Below, in pieces: positions 13,801 to 25,400 of a stretch of 64,000 nucleotides of DNA (position 1 is the stretch's first letter; every line of letters starts with the position of its first letter). Made by a program: the position numbers and the translations under genes. The DNA is from Misgurnus anguillicaudatus. Taxonomy: Eukaryota > Chordata > Actinopteri > Cypriniformes > Cobitidae. The notes under the pieces are model-generated. The model was given only the letters and a program-made list of their open reading frames with translations, did no database searches and was not told the origin of the DNA. The stretch spans positions 26,828,501 to 26,892,500 of the forward strand of contig NC_073348.2 of the NCBI RefSeq assembly GCF_027580225.2, read 5' to 3'.

Positions 13801-16800
13801 TTATTTTTTACAGTCACGTTTTAATTCATTTAAATACTTTGCGCCTGAAAGAGAAACTCCTACAAATGCATATGCAAAAGGTCAGTCGCATAAACAATGC
13901 CATGCCTTTTCAGCGCAAATTTTTCGTCTTTAGTAAATCCTGGCAGTAGTTTTTTTAACAGAAAAAAGTTTTGCACTGGCGCAAGCTGTTAGTAAATCTG
14001 CCGTAAGTGTTGTTTTTTGTAAGAAATATCAAACATAAGTAAGGTTAGTTTCTCATAAAATAAGAAAAAATATCATAATTTAAAAAAAATAAATTTTATT
14101 AAGTTTAATTTATATTAAGTATATTATTTTTTTTACCTCACTGGCAGATATTTTGTCACATTTTTTTAAAGTAATTTTGCCTCTCAAGTAATTTTCTTTC
14201 ATATTTGTACTTAGGGCTGGGCAATTTGTCCCCCTAAAAAAATCTGAGATTTTTTTATAAAAAAACTCGATTTATGATTCGATTAGATTTTTCCCCCACC
14301 CCCATTTAAACCAAAATAATTGCAAACTGTACATACATTTTAAAATATATATTTATAATATTTAATTAAAATGCATCAACATAAAATTCCGTAAATCCAA
14401 ACCAACTCCACACGAATTCGAAGAGCATTTTTTTGGAAGGAGCTGCTCTCTTTCGCCGGCTGTTTTTGCCATGTTGATTGTGTATGTATGCGCTGCCTTC
14501 GGGAGAGGGGAGGGGCAGAGGGCTGCGCCCCAAGGAGTGTGCTACGGAAACCCTGAAGGAAGATTTGGCGAATGCAAAATGTATGTACTGCGCTATACTG
14601 TAGAGGGGGAGAAAAAAATCTAAAAAATCGATTTTTTTTTAAATATGAATCGATTTGACCTACCAACTCGATTTTAAAATAAAATAGATTTTTTCCCAGC
14701 CCTATTTGTACTAGAAAACAGTACTTTTAACTTTTTTTTGCAGTGTCCCCTGTAATGAACTGTACGTCGCTTTGGATAAAAGCATCTGCAAAACGCATAA
14801 ATGTAAATGTGAAAACGGCTCACAGACAATTGTATAAAGCATACCTGTTTCTTCATCAATGGCGAAGAGTCCTAGGCCACTTCCATCTTTGAGAGAGTAT
14901 CTGATCACTCCGTCTCTGCCTTTGTCATCATCTTTAGCGGTCACCTGGAGTACACTCGTTGCATGGCGAGAGTTTTCCTTGACTGCGCCCTTCACTGCAA
15001 ATTCTGTGAAGTATGGCTCATTGAGATTTTCATTAACGTCAATAACTTCCACTTCGAGGTAGGATTCGGAGCAAAGCTTTACCGGAAAACCCAGATCTTC
15101 TGCAAGCACAGAGAGATTGTAAAACGGTTGCTTCTCAAAGTCTAGGTCTTTAGCCAACTTAATGGCCCCACTTTCTGCATGAACCTTAAATGTCCCATTA
15201 AAATCATTGGGAAGGGAGTATCTCACCCATCCCCCAGATCCGACATCAGGATCTTGTGTTTCCACCCATGCTATAACAGTGCCTACAGGAAGGTCCTCCA
15301 ACACACGACAACTGTAAGTCCTTGGAATAAACACAGGGGCGCAGTCATTTACATCTTTTAAGTAAATTCTTAGTGTATTCTCAGTGACCATTTGATTTCC
15401 GAGTGGCGCATTATCTCTTGCTTCAATTTTAAGAGTGAAATCTGACACGGACTCTCTGTCCAATTGGCCAGCCACATAAACAGAGCCGGTTTCACTGTTA
15501 ATAGCAAACTGAGGGGTATTTGTTAACAAGCTATATGATATTTCACCATTCTGACCAATATCATCATCCGTGGCCGTGACCCGAATCACTTCAGTGCCAA
15601 TTGCCGCGTTCTCCGATACAACAGCAGTGTAGCCCTCCAGGGAAAATTTCGGGCTGTTATCATTTACATCTTCAACGTTAACAGTCAACAACCTCCAGAA
15701 AGATTTTTGTATGAGGCCCATGTCATACACAGTTATGTTAAGGAGGTACCGATCTGATCTTTCACGGTCCAGCGGCTGGTAAATGTATATTAATCCACTT
15801 TCCATGTCAATATTGAAACAGCTGTCAATATTCCCATCTGATATGGCATGCAGGACACGACCATTGAAGCCCGTGTCGCCATCGTTCGCAGTCACTTGAA
15901 GGACACTAGATCCCACGGGCATGTCTTCACGAACTGCAATATTTGATGGAAAGGATTCAAACTGAGGCGCGTGCCTATTGACAGAGAACAGGTCTGTGTA
16001 GCTCTCCTTCACTTTGGATTTACTTATGACAGTGGCTTTTTGGAGAAGTTTCTCAGCTAACTTTTGTGCAACTTTGGTGTCTTGACAACTGAAGCTCCTT
16101 GTCGAAATTCTACCTCTTACCAATGATATATTGACAAAGGTGGGTTCAGAGAGCAGCTCACCATCCGACGCAGATATTTTTAAGGCAAAATGTTCATTCT
16201 CGAGATTCCTCACAGTGAGCGCTCTTCTCAAAGTCAATATCCCAGAGTCTGGGTTGAGATTAAAGACATCCAGTTCGTTTCCAGACAGAATGATATATTT
16301 AACCAACCCAAGCTCATCAATGTCAACTGCGGACATGGTGATAATTGTCTGGCTCACGGGAAAGTCAAATCCTATCATACCTTTACATGACACGCGCTCA
16401 AAAAGAGGTCGGTTGTCATTGATATTCAACACTTGTACCGTGATGTTGACTTCATTTTCTCGTCTGTATGGCGTGCCCCAGTCGGAGGCCCTCACGGCGA
16501 ACGTGTACGTCTCCAAAGATGTTTCAAAATCCAGTTCTTTAGATATTCTAAGCTCTCCAGTGTTTTGATCGATGATGAAGGGTAGTGACTGAAGGCTGGC
16601 TATGCTGTATGTTATGCAGCCATTCTCGCCTTTATCTTCATCCTCAGCAGATACTGTGAGAATGACAGTGCCGACAGGAACGCTCTCATTGACAAACACT
16701 TCAAAAGATGAGCTGGTAAACACTGGGGCGTTGTCATTTGCATCTTCAATAGTGATTTGCACCTTGGCTGTCATGCCACTAACCGTCTCCATCACTTCTA

Positions 16801-18139
16801 ATTCGAACAGCTCTTGAGTCAGTGTGGTTAATGGTTGTTTTGTTGAAATGACACCAGTCAGGGTGTTTATATTAAAATAAACAGAATCTGAGGTCAGAAC
16901 TAGACTGTAGCTGGCGACGGGTGGCCTTGGAGAGAGCCTCACAATCTCTATAATGGTCCCTGGTGGTGCAATCTCATTTATCATCGTGCTGTAAATCTCC
17001 TTTTCAAAGCTCACCTGCACAAACTCTGGCTTTTGCACTAAGAGCTGAACCGTTTGAGAGCTGGAGTGCCTCGGTGGCATTCCTCTGTCTTTTGCTTGAA
17101 AAGTAAGATTGCAGCCATAAGGAAATTTATCCCAGTTCACTGATTCAGACATCTTCAGCTTGTATTCATTTCCAAGCGGAGATCTATCAAGGACAAACTG
17201 CTCCTGCGGGTCACCTGCAATAATGGCAACCCAGTCGATTTCGCCATTAGCTCCCTCGTCCATATCTTTGACTGTGACAACGGCGTAAACCGGATCTTTG
17301 TCTGTTATTGAAGGGGAAAGCGCGACTACAGTCAACGTCGGTGCATACCGATTGATACGCACAATATTGATCACGAGCTTGGCTGTACTGCCCAAGCCAC
17401 TATTTCCATAAACTTGATTGCCACGATCAACTGCTAAAACCTCAAGATCGAATCTGCTCATCTTATCTGCATTGGGTCTGGCTATAAGAGATACTACCCC
17501 ACTTGTCGGGTGGACAGCAAACTCATCCACATCTTCTCTGAAGAAATAGTAAAACTCGCCATTGGAGCCGATGTCCGCATCGGTGGCAGTCACCTGAACT
17601 ACGTTTGTTCCCAATGGAGTACTTTCCGGAACGTCAATATTATAGGAAGTGGGTGAGAATAGAGGTCGAAGGTCATTCATGTCCATGATTTGCACGTTCA
17701 CTGTCACAAAAGCCTCTAGTCCGTCTTTGCCATCAGCTCTTACTGATAATGTATAATTATCTTGCACTTCGCGGTTCAGCATGGCACCCCCGTTAGTCCG
17801 TATGCGGAGAAAGCAAAAGTCTCCCAAAACGAATTCCTCAGCCTGAAACAGCCCCTCATCATCTCCGAATTCAATGGAATACTTGATTTCCCAAAAATCC
17901 AACTCGGATAGACCGATCCCCATTTTATCCTTGCTCCTAATGTACGTCCGAGCTGCGGAGTTCTCATAAATGGTGCCATTGTATATGGAGCTGGTAAATT
18001 GAAAGACGGACAATCCCGGTGCTGGCCCCTGTGGTTGCCCCCAACAAGGAAGCAAGTAAAGGAGCAATAAGGAGAAACTGGACAGGCGGATCCTCATACT
18101 GCCCCCGGGGCAGTTGTTTATAGCCATGCCATCATTCAT
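4506..18139 (-). CDS. fat3: fat3, 5' part of the giant atypical cadherin gene (incomplete, continues off left edge)
   Basis: FAT3 is a very large single-pass membrane protein with about 34 cadherin repeats that acts in cell-cell recognition and neuronal morphogenesis. Two coding exons are present: 14845-18144 (start codon at 18139) and 4506-4823. They join in phase 1 (…[15 protein letters not shown]), giving about 1204 residues: signal peptide, nine full cadherin repeats, the tenth, and the start of the eleventh. Calcium-binding DxNDN-type linkers are visible (EDANDN, LNINDN, EDVNDN, KDVNDC). The giant first coding exon is typical of FAT genes. FAT3 is preferred over FAT1/FAT2 because stretches such as VFQFT…YEN, SNGEFYY and the S-x-SFSC…[10 protein letters not shown] segment match remembered FAT3 best, and because chordc1 and grm5 are neighbours. 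The next exon was not found in 1-4505. No frameshift or internal stop is seen. Confidence 0.93.
5496..5694. mobile_element. Long-hairpin MITE, copy 1
   Basis: Starts tacactgaaaaaaatt and ends aatttttttcagtgta. The core aaggtaagtggttgcaatca … ttatttaagctacatttaaa is followed by its reverse complement, so the whole ~200 bp folds on itself. It lies in the fat3 intron. Confidence 0.8.
5947..6136. mobile_element. Long-hairpin MITE, copy 2
   Basis: Same family as 5496-5694: cactgaaaaaaatgattcattc … gaataatttttttcag. It is inserted inside the element at 5845-6481. Confidence 0.8.
6248..6440. mobile_element. Long-hairpin MITE, copy 3 (left end decayed)
   Basis: The arms ttaaggtaagtggttgcaat and attgattgcaaccacttacc are nearly perfect; the right end is ttttttcagtgta and the left terminus is degenerate (attaatcaattaatcaatt). 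Confidence 0.75.
6497..6684. mobile_element. Long-hairpin MITE, copy 4
   Basis: cactgaaaaaaattattcattc at the left, ttgaatgattcattttttcag at the right; the arms are more diverged (gtggtagcagttta) than in other copies. Confidence 0.75.
7024..7226. mobile_element. Long-hairpin MITE, copy 5
   Basis: tacactgaaaaaaataattc … ttttttcagtgta, with the ttaaggtaagtggttgcaat arm and a partly diverged complementary arm. Confidence 0.75.
7227..9290. other. fat3: fat3 intron, no gene or clear repeat
   Basis: About 2 kb of intronic sequence between the hairpin-MITE cluster and the tandem satellite. No coding potential with splice support and no recognised repeat was found. Confidence 0.55.
9295..10815. repeat. 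~169-bp tandem satellite, about seven units, interrupted once
   Basis: Each unit begins near aacttaaaaggat(a/g)at(t/a)atg and contains gatgtcacaaagatttcacaa, ttatcttttaaaactcacaaa and ttatttaaacatgaaa. Unit starts at 9303, 9472, 9641, 9809, 9980, 10148 and 10719; spacings are 169, 169, 168, 171 and 168, and 170 once the inserted MITE (10216-10612) and its extra TTAA are removed. Confidence 0.85.
10216..10612. mobile_element. TTAA-flanked MITE, family B, inside the satellite
   Basis: Ends AGGGGACATATCA and GAAATGTCCCCT are inverted; TTAA lies at 10212-10215 and 10613-10616. Removing the element plus one TTAA restores the satellite text ttatcttttaaaactcac, so the insertion is exact. Related copies lie at 27713 and 44476. 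Confidence 0.85.
10850..11105. repeat. Palindromic repeat in fat3 intron
   Basis: aattgactccggtcctttgaatt…ttgaaaataatgcacacc is followed by its near-complement ggtgtgcattattttcttat…attcaatggccagtcgtcaatt, forming a hairpin at about 10990-11095. The part before it (ctgcattctgattggctgag) belongs to the same dispersed fish repeat. Confidence 0.6.
12240..12460. promoter_or_regulatory. Possible conserved non-coding element in fat3 intron (speculative)
   Basis: Repeat-free, non-palindromic stretch with several homeodomain-type ATTA cores (gtctaattagccgac, ctctaatcaatagtcattagc, tgattaattgtgaag). It looks like intronic enhancer sequence, but nothing here proves conservation. Confidence 0.2.
12903..13454. 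mobile_element. TTAA-flanked MITE, family C (552 bp)
   Basis: TTAA at 12899-12902 and 13455-13458; ends AGGCACCTATTTCATTGC and CATAGGTTCCCT are imperfect inverted repeats typical of a common fish element. Confidence 0.65.
13639..13826. repeat. MITE-like repeat with acactgtaaaa / ttttttacagt ends
   Basis: Begins acactgtaaaacattt, ends tttattttttacagt, with internal caacttgaat … aagttgt(c) inverted words. A common dispersed fish repeat; the copy is diverged. Confidence 0.5.
14212..14704. mobile_element. hAT-type non-autonomous element with 8-bp TSD
   Basis: Ends TAGGGCTGGGCAATTTG and TTTTTTCCCAGCCCTA; the 8-bp duplication TTTGTACT occurs at 14204-14211 and 14705-14712. Internal aaaaatcgatttt words are arranged as inverted repeats. 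It is in the fat3 intron, 140 bp from the first coding exon. Confidence 0.8.
14752..14812. repeat. V-SINE/LINE-type tail fragment
   Basis: The phrase cgtcgctttggataaaagcatctgcaaaacgcataaatgtaaatg is the conserved 3' tail shared by fish V-SINEs and partner LINEs. Only the tail is present. Confidence 0.6.
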
Positions 18140-18144
18140 TCAGC
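14845..18144 (-). CDS. fat3: fat3 first coding exon: signal peptide and cadherin repeats 1 to ~10
   Basis: Open for 1098 codons from ATG 18139 plus one base. The acceptor at 18145-18148 (tctctcatttgtag|GCTG) lies just upstream of the ATG and the donor is ACAG|gtatgc at 14845/14844. In-frame Met codons at residues 1, 5 and 15 are all possible starts; the hydrophobic leader ([10 protein letters not shown], ~21-30) directly follows Met15, so Met15 (18097) may be the functional start. Cadherin repeat ends fall near residues 155 ([10 protein letters not shown]), 266, 372, 470 ([10 protein letters not shown]), 577, 724, 829 ([10 protein letters not shown]), 935 and 1040 (IDVNENL). Several N-glycosylation sequons occur (NGT, NYT, NLT, NES, NIT). 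Codons are intact over 3.3 kb in an AT-rich, repeat-filled neighbourhood, which implies selection. Confidence 0.95.
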
Positions 18145-18769
18145 CTACAAATGAGAGAAAAATGCAGTAAACCAAAGCAATGCAGGGCATTCATCTTAAA
18201 GACATAACCTAACTCTCAAATAAATGTGATGGTACATATTTATTCAGAAGCCCTTGGCTGGCGTTTATTTATCCAGAAGCCCTTGGTTTGGATTAAATTG
18301 TCAGAAAAAATAAATAAATACCTGACCCTGTGCTCAGTGGGCTCAGTAATACCTTTTCACAAAATACTGAGCCTGTTACTGAAGACTTACAACAGCGTAC
18401 AGCAGCACAAATACAGCATGATAACCAAAGTTATAGTTGATTTGATACACTACTATAGCCTACCTGTTACAGAAAATAGCAATAAATAAAAGTGATCTTA
18501 AAAAGTGGGCAACAAGCAAAAATGCGACTTTTACAGTTTCACAATCTGTGTGCTTCGTTTGAGGATGAAACAACAAAAATGCTGTTTAAATAAAATACTT
18601 TAATAATGTTCAAAACTATCCTCTTTAATAAACATATATGTGCACGAGCCCCCATCAATGATGCGATTGTAATCAAAGGAAACTTTAAATGCCGCCATGA
18701 TTCAAACTGACAACTAATCAGTCTTTCGCCGGTTGTTAATGCACAAAAAAGATGTGAATGAGATCTTAC

Positions 18770-18900
18770 CTCTAGCATTGAGAAAAAGAGATCTGCCAGT
18801 CAGATATCCAGGAGCCAGCACTGTGAAACATCCTTCACTTTGCAAACGGGACTACGCTGCCACTCACAGACTGTAATCAATGCAGCTCGCGCACCGCCTA
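18770..18900 (-). other. fat3: Candidate fat3 5'-UTR exon (5' end undetermined)
   Basis: A strong minus-strand donor, ATGCTAGAG|gtaagatct, lies at 18770/18769, and a good acceptor lies immediately before the coding exon at 18145. Splicing removes a 625-bp intron and places a non-coding leader in front of the ATG. The transcription start is not identifiable; 18900 is only a nominal limit. Confidence 0.5.
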
Positions 18901-19442
18901 CAGCGCGCACACGAGTGAACATTATCCCGTGAATGCGCAAACGAAACCGATGTCACAAGAGAGGTTGCAGCTGTCCCATAGCAACAACAGGGTTTGATGC
19001 TTTACACTGGTTTCAAAACCTTTTAGAAATATACACTGTAAAGCGCAAGCAAAACAAATTGTGCTATTTATTGTTCAACGCGTGCCCTATATGGTTATTT
19101 TAAATTTAAATAGCTTTGAAATTGTAACTTAGGTCGTAGATGTCAATACTTTATCATCTCTAAATTGTCTCTTGAACAAGCTTTGTGCGGCTTTTCTGAT
19201 AATAGCTCGCGCTTGGTTGGTGCATACAAGCTCTGTGATACGACTATTCTAACTATTCTCGACATATTGCGAAAAGACACGAGTAGAGCCGAGGCTGCAT
19301 ACGAACAGTTGCGGAAAGTGACGAAAGATTCCGGAAGGGACCTCATGACGGGAAGCAGCGTTGAGCGGCTAGTAAAGACTTCAGATAATTCCTGAACCTC
19401 TCGAGCACGTTTGAGAAATACTTTTGTGTTTTTGTAAACATC
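18780..19442. promoter_or_regulatory. Probable divergent fat3/chordc1 promoter region
   Basis: This short interval separates the predicted fat3 leader exon (minus) from the chordc1 start codon (plus). It is richer in CpG than the surroundings (tcgcgcaccgcc, agcgcgcacacg, gtgaatgcgcaaacg around 18885-18945) and no repeat family was recognised in it. Transcription starts cannot be placed by eye. Confidence 0.45.
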
Positions 19443-22400
19443 ATGTCTGTGTTGTGTTATAACAAAGGTTGCGGGCAACGTTTTGATCCTGAGAACAATT
19501 CAGATGGTGAGACTTTAGAAAACATAAGTTAGCCGATTTGCTATAGATAGCAGGGTACATTTGAATAAGCAAACCAGTGATGTTTAAAAACCGTATGTCT
19601 GATTTACATTTATTGATAAAGATGTATTATTTAAGAAACATTATGATGTTTGTTTAAAGAGTGTCGTGTACATTTTATTGAAACGTTTGCTATTACAATA
19701 ATTTTAAGGTTACCGATGTTTAAAGAGAACTGTCTTATATAATCAAAGTTTCTGAATTAGTGTCGGTGTGTTAAATTTTTCTTTTCTAATATATAATATA
19801 TATATATATATAAATTTAAATATGTATTTGGTTTTAAAGATGCTAGAAACATTCAAAATATTTTTGGACTTTACCTACAAAGCTATATTTTGACATTGAC
19901 TGTCATTTCCTCTCATATACAGATGCATGCACATACCATCCTGGAGTTCCAGTGTTTCATGATGCATTAAAGGTATGGAGATTGGATTACATTTATTTAC
20001 TTAAAGGAAAACACCACCGTTTTTAACATTTTACTATGTTCTTACCTCAACTTAGACAAATGTATACATACCTATCTTTTTTCAATGCATGCACTTCAAC
20101 TTTGCACAGCGCGTTGTGAATTTGTTAGCATTTAGCCTAGCCCCATTCATTCCTTAGGATCCAAACAGGGATGGATTTAGAAGCCACCAAACACTTAAAT
20201 GTTTTCACTATTTATAATTTTTACACAAGTAAATATGGTGGCAAAAAATAAAACGTGGCGAAGTGGATAAAAATGAGAAACATACTGTATGGCGGAAGAA
20301 CACTTAGTTTGCAGCACTTGGAAGCGTTTGGTAGTTTTTAAATTTATCCCTGTTTGGATCTTAAGGAATGAATGGGACTAGGCTAAATGCTAATACATTC
20401 ACTCTGCACTGTGCATAGATGAAGCACACACATTAAAAAATATAGGTATGTATTAAACCATCTAAGTTGAGGTAAGAACATAGTAAAATATAAAAAAACT
20501 GTGTTTTTCTTTAATAATGAGCTGCTTGTTGAGTTAAAACTATTTCTGTTCTGTGCTGTCTTTCAGGGTTGGTCTTGTTGTAAAAGACGAACAACTGATT
20601 TTTCGGATTTCCTCAGTATTGCTGTAAGTCCTACAGTACATTGAATATAAGGCATACTGTATTGCATGTTCTTATCAGCCCCTATGCAACCCATTACAGT
20701 TTTGTAAAATTCACAATAAAATCAGTTGTTCCCCCACACAGCGGCTTTCCAAATTTTTTTCATTTAGCTATTATTGACACAGCATAATTTTCTGGAAAAA
20801 TCTTTAGATTGACAACAGAACAAGGGATGTTTCATGTTTCACTGGCTTTTTGAATGAATAGATGTACTATAGGCAGTGACATCACTGCCTGCGAGTAACC
20901 TGACAAACTTCCAAATCCCATTTAAATGCTGTTTTCTGCACAGCTGGTTAATTGATATGCAAAGTAATGCATAAAAATAGAATTTTATAATAAGCAGATT
21001 TATGATTAGTTTTTCGCATAATTTAAAAATGCACTCATGGTTTGAATCATTGTAAAGGAGTTTGTCTGCCTTTTTGAATTGAACTGTCTTTTAGGGTTGC
21101 ACGAAAGGTCCACATAATCAAGAGAAGCCCGCTGAGCCAGTCAAACCAGAGGTGAAATCCACTGCTGATAAGACTGCAAACGATAAACCAAAGTTTGATG
21201 AATGCATCATCCAAGCACCAAAACCTCTCGAATCAATCCAGCGACCAAGGTAGTCAGAACCTTCATCTGTGCATTAAAGCTACAATACCATAAAGAACAA
21301 TGCATTCTTATTGATAGTCTTCCCAGCCAAAACCCTCTTTGTCACATCCTCTATAGGAGAAATGACAGCTGTTGTTATGGTCTTTGTAGTTCAGATGAGC
21401 CTTTCTCAACACTGCAGAAGAAGATTTCTCCTTCACTCAAACAGGCTTTAGAAAAGCTCAAATTAACAGATGAAAATGCACCGGTGGATAAAGGTAAGGA
21501 CACCTCTCCACATCCTTCTTGTGTGCATTTGTGTCTTTCGTTTTCTCTTTATATCTGTCGTTATTTTCTGATGCATTTTACTTTCTTTTTTTATTATTAT
21601 AGAAGAGGAGAGTGATGAAATTAAGATAGGGACGTCTTGTAAAAATGGAGGCTGCGGTAAGGTACTGTATCCTCTTCTGTTCATGGTACACTTAAGTTTC
21701 TTTAGTCTGTCATTAAAAAAAGGTTTCTTATTTGTAAAGCACTGAATCGAAAAATTATTGTCTGTACTCCGTTTCAGAAAGTTGTGTTTTTTGGCACACA
21801 CAATATTAATGCGGAAAACTGAACACAGTGATTTTTCTTTTTAACTATAACTTTCTTTAAATAACTTATTCTTGTATCTGTACATCTGTGTAACTACTAT
21901 GCATTTCATTGTGATCGTCTCTTTCTGAGTGTAATGCATAAGCATACACAATTTGTTTGTGAATAAGTAATGATCTTTTTTAATTAGCCAGTATCTTGCC
22001 CGTCTATCGCTTCTGGGGAAACCGCAAACACAAATATTTGTTCATTTTAATTATTTGAATTTTGCCACGGACTGTTCATACACAATTTGGAAACGCAGAT
22101 GTAAACAGAATATGTGATCGCTTTTCGATTTGGACCGTCATCCTCATCTGGATTCACCCACCGCCACCGACTTGATATGCAAGATAGTGTGCATATGCCA
22201 TCAAACAAGAGCTGTTTACTGGCAAGATAGCATCTGTCAATGTTTAGCCTACATTAAAGATGAATAAATCAGCATAATTTCACATGCACGCTGCTTTGTC
22301 TATGTGTCAAAGATTCTTTTATCTGATGTTAAATTAACGATTTCCATCCATATTTTCTTTATTGGCTGACATTTCGGTACATCCCTAATATACGTTATTC

Positions 22401-25400
22401 TGTTTCACAGACGTTCAGCGGACCAGCCAGTGATGATGAGATGTGCTTGTATCACGCCGGTGTACCTATCTTCCATGAAGGGTAAATTAGCTGCTGATCA
22501 AAATTTAATACTACTAGAAAAGTTTTGCCTGAGCAATCTCTGATATATCACGTCCGTGGAGTCTGCAATTAAGTGCTTCTTTTTTATCAATTTCCATGAA
22601 GGAATGAAATACTGGAGCTGCTGTAAGAGGAAAACCTCAGACTTCAACACTTTTCTGTCTCAGGAGGGCTGTACCAATGGAAAGCATCAGTGGAGAAAGA
22701 AAGATACAGTAGGTTTCCCTTTTCATTTTTATTGGAGACACGAACTATTACCGTTTTCGAATTATTACAGTACCGCTAATTCCTCAAAGGCACTGCATTT
22801 CCATGCCTCTAAATGGCTCATCATATAAGTAAACCAATCTTGTTGTTAATTGTGGGGTTTTGTTCATATGTATGTACAGGGAAAGAAGGTTGTGCCGTGC
22901 CGGTTTGACTGGCACCAAACAGGAAGTCAGGTCATCATTTCCATTTATGCCAAAAATTCAATACCGGAACTGAGCTCGGTGGAAGGGAACAGCACTGTGG
23001 TGAGTAGATGTGCCATAACGTTTGTTGTCCAACGTACAAATAGTTGACGATTGTGATTGCTAATAGTCGAGTTTAATGATGCTTTTCCATTGCATAGTAC
23101 TCCACGGTTTGGGTCAGCTTACTTTTGGGGGCTTTTCCACTGGGTGCAATACGTAGTAGCCGATACTTTTTTAGTACCACCTTGCTTGGGCTTCCAGGCT
23201 ATCCGAGCTAATAACAAAACGTGATATGAATACACTGTAGATCACTGATAGGTCTGAGAGAATCGTCACTACCAGCGGCATCGCTATAATGTATAAGATT
23301 AGCTTTACCTTCATGCTAGCTTGCACTGTCTCGAGTAAACATGTTGTCATTTGTGCTTTGCTATAAGTTCCCAAACTCCCTTTTAGCGATGAAAAACATC
23401 CACAGGTTGAGAATCTTACCATTACAGTTTTTTTTTTCCAAACTTGCAGTTTGTGGCGGCACATTCGCAACGCGCACGTCCGCATATAAGCTTTAATGTA
23501 ACTTAAATGAGGATCAGAGGAGCATCGACTGACGCCATGGGTGTTTGTACAGAAAATTTCATGTGATACAGAGGTAGTGATAAACGCGATGTGCAAACAT
23601 TTATTTGTGGTGGTCAATTTTAATTTTGTGGGAGACTGAGAAATAAATAAATGTATGGGGATGTACAACAACGCTCTCACTTGTATGATGTCACAGCAGT
23701 AGGCAGAGCAAATATAACAACATGCCTATAATAGGGCTGAAACGATTCATCGAGTTACTCGATTTACTCGATTCAAAAAATTCCTCGAGGCAAAAATTCT
23801 GCCTCGAAGCCTCGTTAAATTCCTATGACGCGCACTACACGCGCCGAGATCTGATTCACACGGACCGTTGTTCAATGTTCAGGAAGCACATCATAGCGCG
23901 TGGTACATTTTGAATTTAGTTGGCGTGATGGCGGAGCGAATATGTCCATAAACGGCAGAGAGAGAATGTTTAAAGTTTGGGATCATTACATTCAGCATCT
24001 GAACCAAAAACATCCACTGCTGTTTCACCAAGCGTCGATGAAACAAGGTAACATAGCTTTCGCTGATTTTAATCCCATACTGTATTTGTAGCAATGTCGT
24101 TATGCGGTTTGACTAGATATGATGTTTAGCTTTGATGTTTTCGTATTCACGTTCAATTGCTTAAAAAAGAACCCCTTCACAAACACGCATGCACTTTACA
24201 GGTGTGTGTACCAAAAAAACGGCTCTACAGTGCAATCATTTATGGGCAACTTGTAATCTGACATATTTTGTTCCATAATAATAATCTCTGTCTTATTGGA
24301 GTTTAGCATAAGGAAGTTATTCTCTCTCCCGCGAGTGCATCACATATGCTTAAACTTTTATGTAGCCACGCAACAATAATTTCAGCATGCATTCACTGTA
24401 TACAGCGGGACGTGATGTCGTAACGCGTTTTTTTCGAACGGATTCTTAACCTAAAATGCACCGCAATGCAAGTGATGCAAACCAAATCCAGCGTTCTATT
24501 GAAAAGGAATGTATGTTTTTCTGCCGTACCAAAATGCAATGAAGCAACTGAACGTCTGACTGGGGTGTCACTCTTCGTCAAGCACAGCACGCGTGCACAC
24601 AGAAACACAGGTGCACGTGTGCGCGCACACACACAAGTTGTTACCATAGCAAATAGGCTCACCCCAGAAATGATATATTACATGTTAGTAGCCTAATGGT
24701 AAATGCTGCAGGTGTAGAAATGTACATAAACCAGATATTTACTTTGATGTCAGTGCTAGATTACAGCATGAAACCTGTTATGCATATTAATAAATTAAAG
24801 TGCTTAATTGTTGGCACTGGCACTTATAAACTTTGAAATTAATAGGCTTATTTTTTGGAGCCAAATACCTCAGTTTTTTTTAGAAATAAAAGCCAAATGC
24901 TTGAACATTTTACAGCCACGTCATTTTCGTTATGCATTATTTGTTTTGGTTGTTTAAAAACACAAACAAAATTTTTATCCGATTACTCGATTAATCGATC
25001 GATTCAGTGCTAGATTAATCGATTACAAAAAGAATCGATAGCTGCAGCCCTAGCCTATAATCCCTCCCACTTTGAAGTGTTACTAAACTCGATGGAAAAG
25101 CTAATCAAGCCAAAGTGAGGTGAGCTGACCCGACCTGACCCAAATCAAATTGTGGGGTACTATGCAATGGAAAAGAGCCTCGTAATATTTTTTTTGAAGT
25201 ATGTTTCAACAAACACAATAGGGTTGCAAAGATGCGTCGTCTGCGAAAATTGTATCGACATCTTTGATTATGTTTACATGCATGAAATGTGCTGACCCAT
25301 TCACACACCCAACAGTCGATTTTTTGTTTACACATTACGCGTACAGACAATATAGCGGGAATACGTGTAAATGCGCCTTTTTTTGTGAACAGACGTCGAC

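Noticed and set aside
16131..16568. Plus-strand 145-codon open frame opposite fat3
   Set aside because: Antisense shadow of the fat3 first coding exon.
14845..18144. Assignment as fat1 or fat2
   Set aside because: Residues along the first repeats and linkage to chordc1/grm5 fit FAT3 better.
21202..21615. Plus-strand 137-codon open frame across chordc1 exons 4-5
   Set aside because: It reads the coding exons in another frame and runs through introns; the chordc1 frame explains the conservation.
23171..23680. Minus-strand 169-codon open frame
   Set aside because: It lies inside the inverted-end element of chordc1 intron 9, with no recognisable domain or splice support.
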